Assembly: GCA_004335835.1 (NCBI GenBank)
Contig: RWJK01001922.1
Coordinates: forward strand, 1 to 30,904
Source of the DNA: Scenedesmus sp. ARA3
Taxonomy: Eukaryota; Chlorophyta; Chlorophyceae; Sphaeropleales; Scenedesmaceae
Length of the DNA: 30,904 bases
Direction of reading: 5' to 3'
The position numbers and the translations under genes are program-made. Positions 1 through 10,514 of this stretch are shown here, one piece after another (the first letter of the stretch is position 1; every line of letters begins with the position of its first letter). The notes below the pieces were generated by a model. The model did not search any database. It saw nothing but the letters and a program-made list of their open reading frames with translations, and was not told the DNA's origin.

Positions 1-229
1 GAGCCGTTGGTGCTGTCTTGCGTATGATGTGGCTGGGGCCGGCCGTGCACTTGAGCTGCCCCAAACCGTTCTTGCTGCATCAAAAGCTAAGCAACCCTAT
101 CATACTTTGTACTGTCAGGACTAGTCAATGCCAGCAGCTGGTGCCAACATACATTCACAACTCACTTGTCTCTGCTGATGCTGCTGATGCTGCTGCTGCT
201 GGTGCTGCTGCCACCCACCTTGCACGCAG

Positions 230-3200
230 GGCCCCGTCTGCCTGGACTTCACGCAGCTGCCCAACAAGGTGCCCGGCTGCTGCAAGACCCTCTGCTCCAT
301 CTACACCATCCCAGGCACTACCCCCACCACCCAGCTGGACAATGTGTGCTGCCCCTGGGACTTCCAGCAGGTGCCAACAGCAGGCGCGCTGCTCAAGGTG
401 TGCTGCCCACCGGAGCAGAAGGCGTTTCCTGACGGCACCTGCTGCAACAAGACCCAGCTGTGCTCTGTGACAGGCAAGCCGGACATCTGCTGCCCGGCAA
501 ACGCCACCTGCAACACCGCAACCGGCCAGTGCGTCAGCACCCCGCCACCCACCCCCTGCACTCAGCCCAATGTGACGTGCCCGTCTTGGCCCAGTCTGAC
601 GCCCGACGTGTGCTGCCCTGACGGGCAGTGCCTGCCAGTGCTGCCACTCAGCAGCACAGGGCTGCCCAAGGCCTGCTGCGGCGCACAGGTGGGCTGCTAG
701 CGCTCCTGTGACATATATCTGTACCTCCTGCTGCTGAAGTTTCATAATGACAGCAAAGCGGCAGCTGGCCGATGCATGGCCAGGTGCTGCTGCGTGCAGG
801 ATGTGGCCAGAGCCTACCTGGCAGCCGAGCCGCACCGTGGGCACGCACTACAGATTGGCACCTGTACACAGCTGCTGTGCTGGTAGCTATCAGGACTGGT
901 CGGTGCGTGCAGCTGGTGCTGTTGCACAACTGCAACGCCTGCGTCTCTGCTCTGCTGCTGCAACACCCCCCCGCACGCAGGGCCCCGTCTGCCTCGACCC
1001 CAACCTGCTGCCGAACAAAGTGCGCGGCTGCTGCAACGAGACATGCTCCACCTTCATCAGCAGCAGCGGCGCAACAACCCAGGGCGTTTGCTGCCCCTGG
1101 GGCGCAGCAACCTTCACCAATGCAGACGGCACCACCACCCGCATCTGCTGCCCACCCGGCACCACGGCCCAGCCTGACGGCACCTGCTGCAAGAACACAC
1201 AGCTGTGCCCGCAGCCCAACAACCAGCCAGCCATCTGCTGCCCTGCCGGCTCCTCCTGCAATTCCGCCACCGGCCAGTGCGCCACTACGCTATCCAACAA
1301 CTGCACAGCGCCGAACGTGACGTGTGCTTTCTGGCCGAGCTTTGCGCCCGGGGACTGCTGCCGCAACGGCACCTGCCTGTCAGGCTGGAACCCCTTCCCG
1401 CCACCAGGCCAGGTTATGAACAATGGACTTCCTGCCTGCTGCCCGCTGGTGAGTGGGCTGGCCATGCCCAATCCTTTTACGAAACACAGAACTCCGCGCT
1501 GCACCTGGCCTTGCACCCCAGCTGGTAAACAGGTTCAGACTCAAATCTGAACGTCAAGTACCTTACAACCAATTAAAGCATAATTTTGAAATTGTAAAAT
1601 TGCCCTTCAGCTGCAGCCAGCTGCCAGAGCGCTGCTGCGCCAGGGCCACAGCTGCAGTGCACCGCATGCCCACTCAACATGCAGTGCATGGAGCGAGCAG
1701 CGCACACACTGCTACATGTATGGCTGCTTTCTGACACACTGCTGCTGCTGCTGCTGCTGCCGCTCACTTCTTGCGCAGCCCAACATCTGTACGCCATACA
1801 ATGCCCCAGCCACCGCTCCATCACCCGTCTGCTGCAAGAGCCCCTGCTCTCTGCTGGTCAACACTGCAGCCACCCTGCCCACAACCAGCCGCACATGCTG
1901 CCCCTGGACTCCACAGCCTATCCCCGGGACCAACAAAAGGATCTGCTGCCCAGATGGCACCAATGTTCAAGCTGATGGCTCCTGCTGCAAGCAGTCGCAG
2001 CTGTGCACTCCGCTGACAGGCGGCCAGCCGGTCTGCTGCCCCGCTGGCACCACCTGCAACTTCGCCACCGGCCAGTGCTCCACAGCCCCGCTTCCCAACT
2101 GCACCCTGCCCAACACCACGTGCAGCTTCTGGCCCTCGCTGCTGCCGGGTGACTGCTGCCGCAAGGCCACGTGCAGGCCGGTGCTCAACCCGCTGCCGCC
2201 GCCGAACGGCGTATTGTCGAATGTCTCCGCATGCTGCCCTGTGGTGAGTGGGATACGTGGCAATGGCGCGCTTGCTGTATAGCAGGAATATGTATGTGGC
2301 TAGCTGCCTGCCATAGCAACTGCAACCGTTCGCAGAGCGCTTGCTGCTGAATTCACAAGATGTGATGCTAGCAGGCCATGATCCGGCACAATGCTGAGCC
2401 CCTCCGCGTGATGCTCTAGAGTGAGGGCCAAACAAATGTGACAGTGTCGCACCTGCTGCTTAGTGCTGATATGCGGCTAGCTGGGTGCCGATGCAAATGC
2501 AACCGATCCTGATGCGCTTGCTCAGCAGTGCTCTAGCTTGCAGGCTATGTACCGCATGCTGCCTCTCGGACTTGACGCGAGTGTATGATCACTGCTACAA
2601 GCAGTCACTGCATGCTGGCAAATGTGGCCCATGGCCTGTGGCGCTGAACCGCAGCTCCGCACTGAGGCTGTCTGCTGCACCTGCTGCCCTTGCGTCCCTG
2701 CTCTCCAGGCCAAGAGGTGCCGCCGCTACAGCGCCGTGCCGGCACTCAAGCCCATCGTGTGCTGCAACGGCACCTGCGCCAACGTGACGTGGGCCGACGG
2801 CAACAGCACGCGCGCCTGCTGCCCCTACCCCACCCAGCTGGGGGCCAATGGTGTGCGCTACTGCTGCCCCCCTAACAACGTGGTGCTGCAGCCGGGGGGC
2901 CAGTGCTGCCCCAAGGCAGCATACTACGTCAACCCCACCCAGAAGCAGAGCTGCTGCCCTGACGGCTCCATCTGGTTCAGCAACCTGAAGACATGCTGCA
3001 AGTGAGTTGCTGAGGAATTCGTAACCTGGCGATTGTTTGGCTTCCGTGTGATACGTTGGCTGCTCCTGCAATATCTGCATGCAACGCACGTGGCAGCGAC
3101 AGTGGCAGGCTGAGTCATGCCAGCAGGCTCAGCCACGCATGTGCCACAGGGCCTCTGCGCCGGCAGCTGCAGCTGTGCATGTGGCATGGCTGTGAAGTGC

Positions 3201-3499
3201 CTGCAACGGCGTTGCTGCCTCCCATACCTGCTGCCGTCACTGCTGCTGCTGCTGCCTGCAGGACTACGAACATCTGCATGGACGCCATCACCGGCCTCAA
3301 AACCTGCTGCAAAGAGACGTACGGCTGCGCCACCTTCGCTCCACCCAACACCCCGCAAGCGCAGCAGAAGCTCGTGTGCTGCCCCAAAGCAAAGCGCTGC
3401 CAGGTCTCCACCAAGAAGTGGGAGTGCTGCACCTCTAGCCAGACCTGCGACCCTGTGTTCAGCTCAGGCTTCAGGAGGTGCAGGGCCACCTTGCCATGA
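230..3499 (+). CDS. Cysteine-rich CCP-repeat protein, 3' five exons (5' end outside window)
   Basis: Exons 230-688, 981-1448, 1779-2243, 2709-3001 and 3262-3499 (TGA) join in frame to 640 residues. Every intron is GT-AG, and junction phases agree (0, 0, 0, then 2, where AA|G makes Lys). The first three exons each encode one copy of a domain of about 155 residues. It carries CCPW, CCPPG/CCPDG, DGTCC, ICCPAG and ATGQC motifs, then PNVTC..WPS and a Cys-Cys block near the exon end. The last two exons hold a shorter Cys-rich region with CCPDG, TCCK and CCPK. The ending CCPAG..C....GQC resembles the end of granulin domains, but I cannot assign a family. Many cysteine pairs and N-x-T/S sites suggest a secreted or cell-wall protein with many disulfides; that is inference. 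No start codon or signal peptide lies in the window, since the exon at 230 begins at an acceptor. Confidence 0.8.
2244..2708 (+). repeat. Intron 3 of the Cys-rich gene with internal degenerate duplication
   Basis: The 465-bp intron starts GTGAGTGGG and ends CTCTCCAG. Two stretches near 2298-2345 and 2473-2520 are similar: both run GCTAGCTG, then TGCAACCG, then GCGCTTGCT, 175 bp apart. A shorter match to the end of the preceding exon (CCGCATGCTGCC) recurs near 2550 without a donor. Confidence 0.45.
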
Positions 3500-3969
3500 T
3501 GAGAGAGTGCGCAACAGGCGAAGCCTGTGCAGCACATGTGATGGAATGCAATTTTGAAGTGCGGATGAGGCGCTCACCGATGGTACACACCAGGATGCCG
3601 TGTGTGGGGGAAGATGGGCTTGCAAAGAGTGCTGCTGACTTGTCCCAGGCCTGGCGTGCTTACGACATGTGATGAAGAGCAACGTTGGTGTGTGTGCGGT
3701 CAGCACTTGCTGACCTGGCTACCCTGCTGTGATTGTTTGTGGTGGCAGGCAATCTGCCTGGAAAGTTTATGCGGCTGTGCCTGCAGAGAAACGAAGCTTC
3801 AACTGGTTGGCTGGAAGGGGGTGGGGGTTGGGGGATGCATGTCTTGACAGCAGCATACGCTGCATTCAAGCCATGCACATGGTGCTATGGTGTCATCACC
3901 AGGGTTTGGGCTGTGGTTTGATGTCATGCTGCACGTGCTGGGGGTGCTGACTTAAAAGGGGCCTCAGCA

Positions 3970-4840
3970 GCAACCCTGCATAGGGCGCTGAATGGTGTGT
4001 GCGGCGTGGAAATGCTGCTTACTGAAGGCCTGAGCAGGATCCTGGCGAAGATGCTGTGCATGGCGGGCGGTGTGCAGCACAGCGCCAGCATGCACGACAC
4101 ATGAAGCATGCCGCTGTGCTGTGCACAGAGCTCGCTTGATGCAAGCAGCTGATGAGCTGCAGCTGCTGTTGTGGCATGATGGTATGAATACGGAATGACA
4201 GTGTGATGTGTGCTGTTGCCTGCAAGATTGTGGCCTGATGCGTGCTGTACTGCGCTACACCCCTAATCACATGCCAGGGGTGTGGAAAGTGTGCTGTTCC
4301 TGTGATGTGGCTGGACGTGCATCGTTGTTTTTGCACAAAGCACAGTTTTGGTTGGAACTTGCCATTCTGGTGGGATGTTCAGTGTGGGAAAGTGGCTCAT
4401 GATCAGGGCGCTGCAGCTGTGTTTCATTAGGGTGCTCTTCACTCAGAGTTGCAGAAGGCAACCTGCATAGGGTGCCGTGCTTGGCGGGCGGTGTGCAGTG
4501 TGATGTGCGATGTGTGCAGGGGGATGCTGATGCTCAGAAAAGGAACGAGTTTGGGATGACATTGTGCGGTGATGTTGCCTGCTGTAATTGGGCCTGATGC
4601 GTGCTGTGTCAGGCTACACCGCTAGTTGCATGTCAGGGGTGTGGCAACTAGCTGTGAAGTGGCTGATGTTGCATTGTTACTCTGGCTAATGCACAGTTTT
4701 GGCAACTAGCTGTGAAGTGGCTGATGTTGCATTGTTACTCTGGCTAATGCACAGTTTTGGTTTAATGCACACTTCTGGTTGAATGCACAGTTCTGGTTGG
4801 ATGCTCAATTTGGGAAGGTGGCTGAGGGCGCTGCAGTTGT
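3970..4840. repeat. Two decayed direct copies of a ~420-490 bp unit
   Basis: Copy A (about 3970-4420) and copy B (about 4459-4840) share ordered blocks. These are CTGCATAGGG (3976 and 4462), TGGCGGGCGGTGTGCAG (4061 and 4482), GGCCTGATGCGTGCTGT (4232 and 4591), and a final GGCGCTGCAG (about 4406 and 4827). Offsets vary from about 359 to 488, so indels have accumulated. No coding potential or transposon ends are visible. Confidence 0.6.
4643..4760. repeat. 58-bp perfect tandem duplication
   Basis: The unit starting GGCAACTAGCTGTGAAGT at 4643 is repeated without mismatch from 4701, a 58-bp period. It is followed by shorter variations on AATGCACAGTTCTGGTT to about 4800. It lies inside the second copy of the larger degenerate repeat, so it is a recent slippage or duplication event on old repeat DNA. 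Confidence 0.9.
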
Positions 4841-5086
4841 TATTGCCTTGATTGGAAATTGGCCAGCTCGCCCGTTGCATGACGTGTGAGGTGTGAGCGG
4901 CAGCAAGGCTGCTGCGCATGTGTCTGCCTGTGAGCTGCAATCACGCATGGGGTTGCGGCAGGAGTGGTGGTGGTGGGAGGAGGGGTGGAGGGCAAGGGAA
5001 GGCACACTGCTGGAAGCTGCCAACTCGCTTGATGCTGCGTGATGGGCCTGCTTGCTCAATGAGGCACACAGGTGCTTGCTGTGCTT

Positions 5087-5177
5087 CATCATCACCACTA
5101 TTATCATCACCATCATCGCCATCAGCATGATCGCCATCACGAGCATCTTCATCATCAAGGGATTTCATCATCACCAT
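5087..5177. repeat. Imperfect ATC/CAT microsatellite
   Basis: About 90 bp of imperfect ATC triplets (ATCATCACC, ATCATCGCC, ATCTTCATC). It gives His- or Ile-rich translations in + frames and Asp/Met-rich ones on -, none part of a credible gene. Confidence 0.85.
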
Positions 5178-5621
5178 GCCGCCTGGGTTGTGCACCTGTG
5201 TCCTGTTTGTGCCGAGCCGATGCAAAGTGATCATGATGCGGAGTCAATGTGCAAGTAAAAATAGTCAGCTGTCATGTCTGAGCATGAAGCACGGGCCTGG
5301 AAGCTTCTGGCACCGCTTGGTTTGACATGCTGCGTCAGACCATGCTACAGCACTTGTTGCCCTTGTGCATGCCAGCTTGCGTGCGTGCTGGCCGAAGTGC
5401 ATGGCAGCAGCCTAACTGGATGGCCAGCTTGTGGATGCTATGAAACATAGAAGTTTGCAGGACTGCTACCTTGCTGCATCATTGCCTGTGGTGTTTACTC
5501 TGCACATTGCTCGTGGTTCAATGGCTGCATCTGCAAACGGCACACGTGGCCTGGTTTGTGCGTTTGATGACATCTTTGCACGTTTGGGTTGGGTTGCATG
5601 GTTGAGCCACACACTGCCCAT

Positions 5622-5990
5622 GCACGCAGCAGCTGCAATAGTTGAAGAGCCGCTCCAAATCTCAATGACAATCATGGCAGTGCTGTGGTTCTTTATGCAT
5701 GACTGGCGTACGTGGGTCTGGACTGCTATTGGGCTGAGACACTGGTTCTTGCGGAGTTGCATTGCCACTGTGGTGAAGGCTGGTGTGCTGTGTTACTTAG
5801 GGAGTTTGATCCTGCTGGGGCAATGACATTGCATGCATGGAGCAGCTGCAGAAGCTGAAGAGCTGCTCTAAACTTCAATGGTGAGGATGGGCAACCTTGG
5901 CAGTGCTGTTGATGCTGCGACATGACTGGCGTCGGTCATTCTGGACTGTTACTAGGCTGGCGCATGTGTTACTAGGCTGGTGCATGTGCT
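5622..5990. repeat. Degenerate ~215-225 bp direct repeat plus 20-bp tandem duplication
   Basis: The segment from about 5622 recurs from about 5833: AGCAGCTGCA, GAAGAGC.GCTC, GGCAGTGCTG and CATGACTGGCGT occur in the same order, offset 213-223 bp. At 5949-5988 a 20-bp unit TTACTAGGCTGGCGCATGTG is repeated in tandem with one mismatch. Open frames at 5431-5826 and 5897-6094 cover the two copies, and both translate to an HDWR...W motif, but no family is recognised. Confidence 0.6.
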
Positions 5991-6878
5991 GTACAGTTCA
6001 CTCCTGTGGGATTGCGTGGCTGCGGTCAGGGGACACCTACTACATAATGCTCTGCTGTCAATCAGAGGCTATGGTGCTGCATGTTTTTGTCTAGTGTGCT
6101 GCATTGAACACAACGCACAGCCCACCCAATGATCCAGCTACATGCCGTGGGATCAGGCTGGAGGAGTGCTGCGCCACAGCAGCCGGTGTGCCCTGCGCAT
6201 TGCAATTCAATCGCATGCTGGTGGGAGAGCCTCTAGGGGTTGCTGCAGAATGTACTTCGCGCACACACTCTTGCGACGGCCTGTTGTAGCTGCCGGCTGC
6301 CAGCATGGGTGAGCGCATCGGCTGGCGCGCATGGGCACACCGGCACGGTCTGTGGAAGGCCCAGCACCCACCTGCGTGTGCGCACCTACTGTTTGTACTT
6401 GTTCCATGGCACTGCGAAGGGACTGGGGTGGTTGGCTGGCACGACCCGTGCCGTACGAGCTTCCAGAGATGCTATGTTGTGCCTGCTTTTGAATCCGCTG
6501 CGTGGCCTACATGACTGAGCTGTTGCTGTCAGTACCAGTAGCCTGTGACACCCGCTCAGCGCCGATGTCACAGCCAGTGCTTGCTCTTCCATGCGAGATT
6601 GGCATGCCCCCTTTGCTCAAAGAACTTGTCAGTGGCTGTCAAAATGGCGACGCCAAAGTGTTTACACCATCACTGTGTGCTCAAGCCACATCTGCTATTA
6701 TTGAGCACTGGCACCCCACGGTTGCCAAGCGGCAGATGAGCTGAGGCTGACAGAGTACGCCGGGACTTCTGCTGCATGTATGTGGTGCTGTGTCTACTTG
6801 GGGTGGGCCGCACAATGTCATGCATGATTCCAATACAGCCGCCTGAAACGTGCGGTGGCAACGATCACCAGTGCTGTT

Positions 6879-6962
6879 CCTGTGCTAGCTCACACCACTG
6901 GTGTGTCATAGTATGAGGATCCTGTGCTAGCTCACACCACTGGTGTCTCATAGTATGAGGAT
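6879..6962. repeat. 42-bp tandem duplication
   Basis: CCTGTGCTAGCTCACACCAC starts at 6879 and again at 6921. The 42-bp units differ at one base. On the - strand the copies fall at the 3' end of the open frame 6932-7306, so the duplication may postdate any coding use. Confidence 0.9.
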
Positions 6963-7306
6963 TTGGATGGATCCAGATCAACTTGAGCGATGATGGTGGT
7001 TAACTTCATGTAACACTGCAGGACTTCTCGGATGTAGAGGAGCAAAACAAGTGTTCTGTCACAGAAGTCGCGGAAGTTTTTCGCGCTGTCAGCAGCCAGG
7101 CCATCAAGCATGCATGGTGCACCAACGGGGGGCTTCGCAAACCCTTCGCAAACATACGTTTCACCATGGCCACCCACACCAGGACTTGATTGCAGCAACT
7201 GCTCAAAGTGTATCCCCGCCAGCATTGACCCTTTGCCAGCAGCCGATACCCAGCGCAAACGGCCAGCCGGCACTGCTGCAGCAATGGTGGGTGGTGGGCT
7301 GCCCAT
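6932..7306 (-). CDS. Orphan ORF or exon fragment, 124 residues
   Basis: This reverse-strand open frame has a more protein-like composition than its neighbours. It has a FEQLL segment, a Gly-rich stretch, AKNFRDFCDRTLVLLLYIRE, then MKLTTIIAQVDLDPS before the stop. No family is recognised. Nearby reverse-strand frames (7570-8106) include hydrophobic stretches such as YYFVAKPTVADVFQ, so this may be the eroded 3' part of a membrane-protein gene or a mobile-element relic. The start and any introns are unresolved. It could equally be chance; the 42-bp duplication touches its end. Confidence 0.2.
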   Translation of the reverse strand: MGSPPPTIAAAVPAGRLRWVSAAGKGSMLAGIHFEQLLQSSPGVGGHGETYVCEGFAKPPVGAPCMLDGLAADSAKNFRDFCDRTLVLLLYIREVLQCYMKLTTIIAQVDLDPSKSSYYETPVV

Positions 7307-8215
7307 CCACAGAGTCCATCACTGCTAGCCATACAAGCGGGACGCATCACGTCGTGCCACACATGGCGCTGATGTGCCACACATTGTGCTGCGCTTGGGA
7401 CCTGCTGCCCCCTGGGGTGCCAATGATCTGAGCCTGGCCAGCGCATGACGCGCACAGCTGCGGCCGCACGAGGGTTGCAGCCTACTGGCATGCAGCAGCA
7501 ACAGCTGCGCAAAGTCCTCGCAGCGGTTGCACGGCGCACGTGCCCGGCGGCTGCATGCATGCCTGTTCATCACCACCAGGCTGTGTGCAGCGCATGCATG
7601 CAGGTGCCGCGAAATGCATATGCATATATGCTGCGCCACCTGGCGGCAGCACCATCTGATGGCGTCCGTTGCGGCATGTTTCCTTCGCCGCACCATGTTG
7701 ATGACAACAGCACGGGGGTGCCAAAAAAGGTTGCCTGCTGCAGACACTGAGGTGTGGATGCACACAACAACGTCCTGGCACTTCCAAATGTATGGCTGTG
7801 AGGGTCGACACAGCGCACGCCAATACAGGCACACTGGAACACATCTGCCACTGTTGGCTTGGCGACGAAGTAATAGATATGCCCTGTTGTCGCACAAAAT
7901 GCTGCACAACCGCCAATGCAGTGAAGTGCAATAAAGCAGCCCCAAGCAGCTGCCATAGCACCGCGGCTGGGTGGCATACAGATGCGCGCAACTATGAATG
8001 CTAGTTGTAGGCCCACAGTGCAGCGCAGCAACTTGTGCCGCACAAGGCTCGGCCCATCGTGCCTGCTTGGCAGATGCACAGCCTGCCTGAACACATGGCA
8101 CAGCAACAGCCGCCTGGCAACAACGCTGCAGTCGCCGCAGCAATACCAGCGTGCATGCTACACATGCCAGGCATCATGCTCACTATCAGGTGGTAGGTGC
8201 AGTGCAGTGCGCTCC

Positions 8216-8220
8216 TTACA
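8216..8220 (-). terminator. TGTAA motif overlapping the WD40 stop codon
   Basis: The last codons read ATG TTG TAA, so the chlorophyte poly(A) pentamer TGTAA contains the stop codon. The next reverse-strand TGTAA downstream is at about 6662-6666, 1.55 kb away. Confidence 0.3.
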
Positions 8221-8570
8221 ACATGTCAGCCACGCCGAATGTGCGCCTTTTGAGGCTGTCTATGCTGAAGCCCACGCAGCACGGCTCCAGCCCCACCCAC
8301 AGCCGCCGGCCCTACACAAGCGCCAGCAGCAGCAGCAGCAGCAGCAGAGGCAGCAGCAGCAGCAGCAGTTGAGCACAGAGTAGTGATAATGGCAACATGC
8401 ACACTGCCAGGTGATCTCCAAAAGGCATCTGACTAGCAGAGCGTCCATCTCAAGCGAAGCAACACAAGCGATAATACTGACAATCATGTGGATCATGGAG
8501 CGAACCGTTGCGCCCACCCATGCCTGCCATGCCAGCTGCCATGCCACTCCCGCCCAGCCCTGGCAGCAGC

Positions 8571-8613
<43 letters not shown>

Positions 8614-10319
8614 CTGGCCCACACTCACAGAGGGGCTGAACGCGATGCCGCTCACGTCAATTGTATGAGCAAGTGGATCCACAACTGGCTACGACTACCT
8701 ATATATAACCTCCTTAACACTACATGCACAGCGGCACTCACCGAAGGGCTGAACGCGATGCCGCTCACGTCCAGCGAGCGCAGCCCCGCGCCACCTCTGA
8801 CAGCGCCACGCACCGCACCACCCAGCGCCAGCGCCTGCCCGCTGCCCCAGCGCCGTGCATCTAGCAAACTTATGCGCGCCTCGTGCTCAGCCACTGCCAG
8901 CAGGTCTAGGGGCGGAGCCGCCCACTTGACGCAGCGCGCAGCGGAGGGCAGCAGGCAGTGGGAGGCGCAGGCGCCGCTGCGCGCGTCCCACACTGCCACG
9001 GTGCCATCCTGCGTACAAAACAACGACAAATCAGTATGAGCATGTGACGCAACAACATGCACCAGCAACCTGTTTGAAGCATCTGCAGCTGAGCGGGCTG
9101 CGCCACGCACTGGTCACTGCTCTGTGCTAATTTACATGTGCTGTTCTCTAGTAGTGTGCGCACGCCAGCTGCGCCAATGCTGATGCTGCTTCCAGGCCTC
9201 AGCCTGTGCCCTGTACGGCCTCACTGACCTGTGCGCAGGCTGCGAAGCTGGTGCCGTGGTGGTTCCAGGCGCAGCACATGCCCACATCTGACGCCTCGGT
9301 GAAGGAGGTGCTGCTGGCGTAGCCTGAGGAGGCAGCAGCAACAGCAGCAGCAATTTGACGTTGTGTGGGGCTGCATTGTTAGGCGCAACAGCAGGCAGGC
9401 ACGGACCACAGGCAGCAGCAGCCCATGGCAAGCCACCTAGCCACTGACAGCAGCCCGCAGACAATGCGGAGCCAGCGGGGCTGCTGCTGCCTCAACACAT
9501 GTCCCTTGATGTATCAGTCAAATGCTGCTCCTAACACAATTATTTGCAGGATGACGCGGACTGCACCCTTGCCCTGTACCAAACAGCATGCGGCTGCACA
9601 ACCTGGGAAGCAGCCACAGCAGTACAGCTGCAGCCCCACCTGTGGGTGTTGCATGATACAGCAATGTGGGGTTGCAGTCCCCCACTGCTACTAGGTGTTG
9701 TCCATCGGGTGACAGCGCAGCATAGTTGATGGGGCAGGGGCACCTGCATGCAGCACACACAAAAACATTCAGCAGACTCTATACAGCGTCCCCGTGCTGT
9801 GTTGCGCAAGAAGTCACACCAAGAGCGACGCATCAAGCAAGCGCCACAACATCTGCCGCATACTGCTGCCTTTTCATGCTGCTGCTGGCCAGGGCTGCTA
9901 TTGGAACCACACAGCGCCTGCCGCCTGCCGCTGCTGCTGTGCCACCCGGCAGCCTCACCGTATGACTGTGACGGCGTCCATGCTGGGCAGCGCATACACC
10001 TTGATGCTGTTGTCATTGCAGCACACAAACAGCCGCACCTCGCCTGCAGCAGCAGCACCCACCAGCACCAAGCAGCAGCCAGCAGGTCAATGGTTGTTGT
10101 AAAGGTGCTTGCACATCTGTGCTTCTGGAAGAGCCAGTCCCCTGCTGAGCCACACAGGGCTGCCTGGCCAGCCTCCTGCTCTGTCCTGCCCCTGCCGCAG
10201 CAGAGCCCTCCGCCTCACCGCTGCTGTGCTGCGCTATGTGCAGCGCGTTGTTGACGGTGCTGCCCACGCTGCCCTTGAAGCACGCCTCGCCGGTAGACAG
10301 CTGCCGCACCTCCAGCTGC

Positions 10320-10394
<75 letters not shown>

Positions 10395-10483
10395 GCAGCT
10401 GTGGTGCATGGGTGAAGGTTGCTACTCAAGAAAATTAAACAGCTGTACAAGACGTGCCTTTGCCTGGAAGTGTGGCGCTGCCT

Positions 10484-10514
<31 letters not shown>

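Larger units (their letters stand above)
3500..8215. other. Gene-poor, repeat-rich interval between convergent genes
   Basis: No confident protein gene is seen in these 4.7 kb. The left part must include the 3' UTR of the Cys-rich gene; the first TGTAA on the + strand is at 4583-4587, about 1.1 kb after the stop. The interval holds several decayed direct repeats, an ATC microsatellite, and short open frames on both strands that lack recognisable domains, for example 6502-6744 on + and 6932-7306 on -. The right part is the 3' side of the WD40 gene. The DNA reads as degenerate TG-rich sequence without typical coding periodicity. Confidence 0.6.

Noticed and set aside
166..432. Open frame starting with a Leu-rich, signal-peptide-like stretch before the first Cys-rich exon
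   Set aside because: It is in a different frame from the Cys-rich exon at 230; the Leu run is the CTG-rich tract before the acceptor.
4643..4800. Possible CRISPR-like array of short repeats
   Set aside because: Direct head-to-tail copies with no unique spacers; eukaryotic sequence context.
7325..8143. 272-residue reverse-strand open frame
   Set aside because: Cys/Arg/Ala-rich composition, no motif, and overlapping frames of similar quality; not supportable as a gene.
8260..8682. 140-residue reverse-strand frame joining the WD40 exon copy to the last exon
   Set aside because: It reads through CTG repeats as poly-Cys; splicing 8742 to 8311 gives the family's conserved sequence instead.
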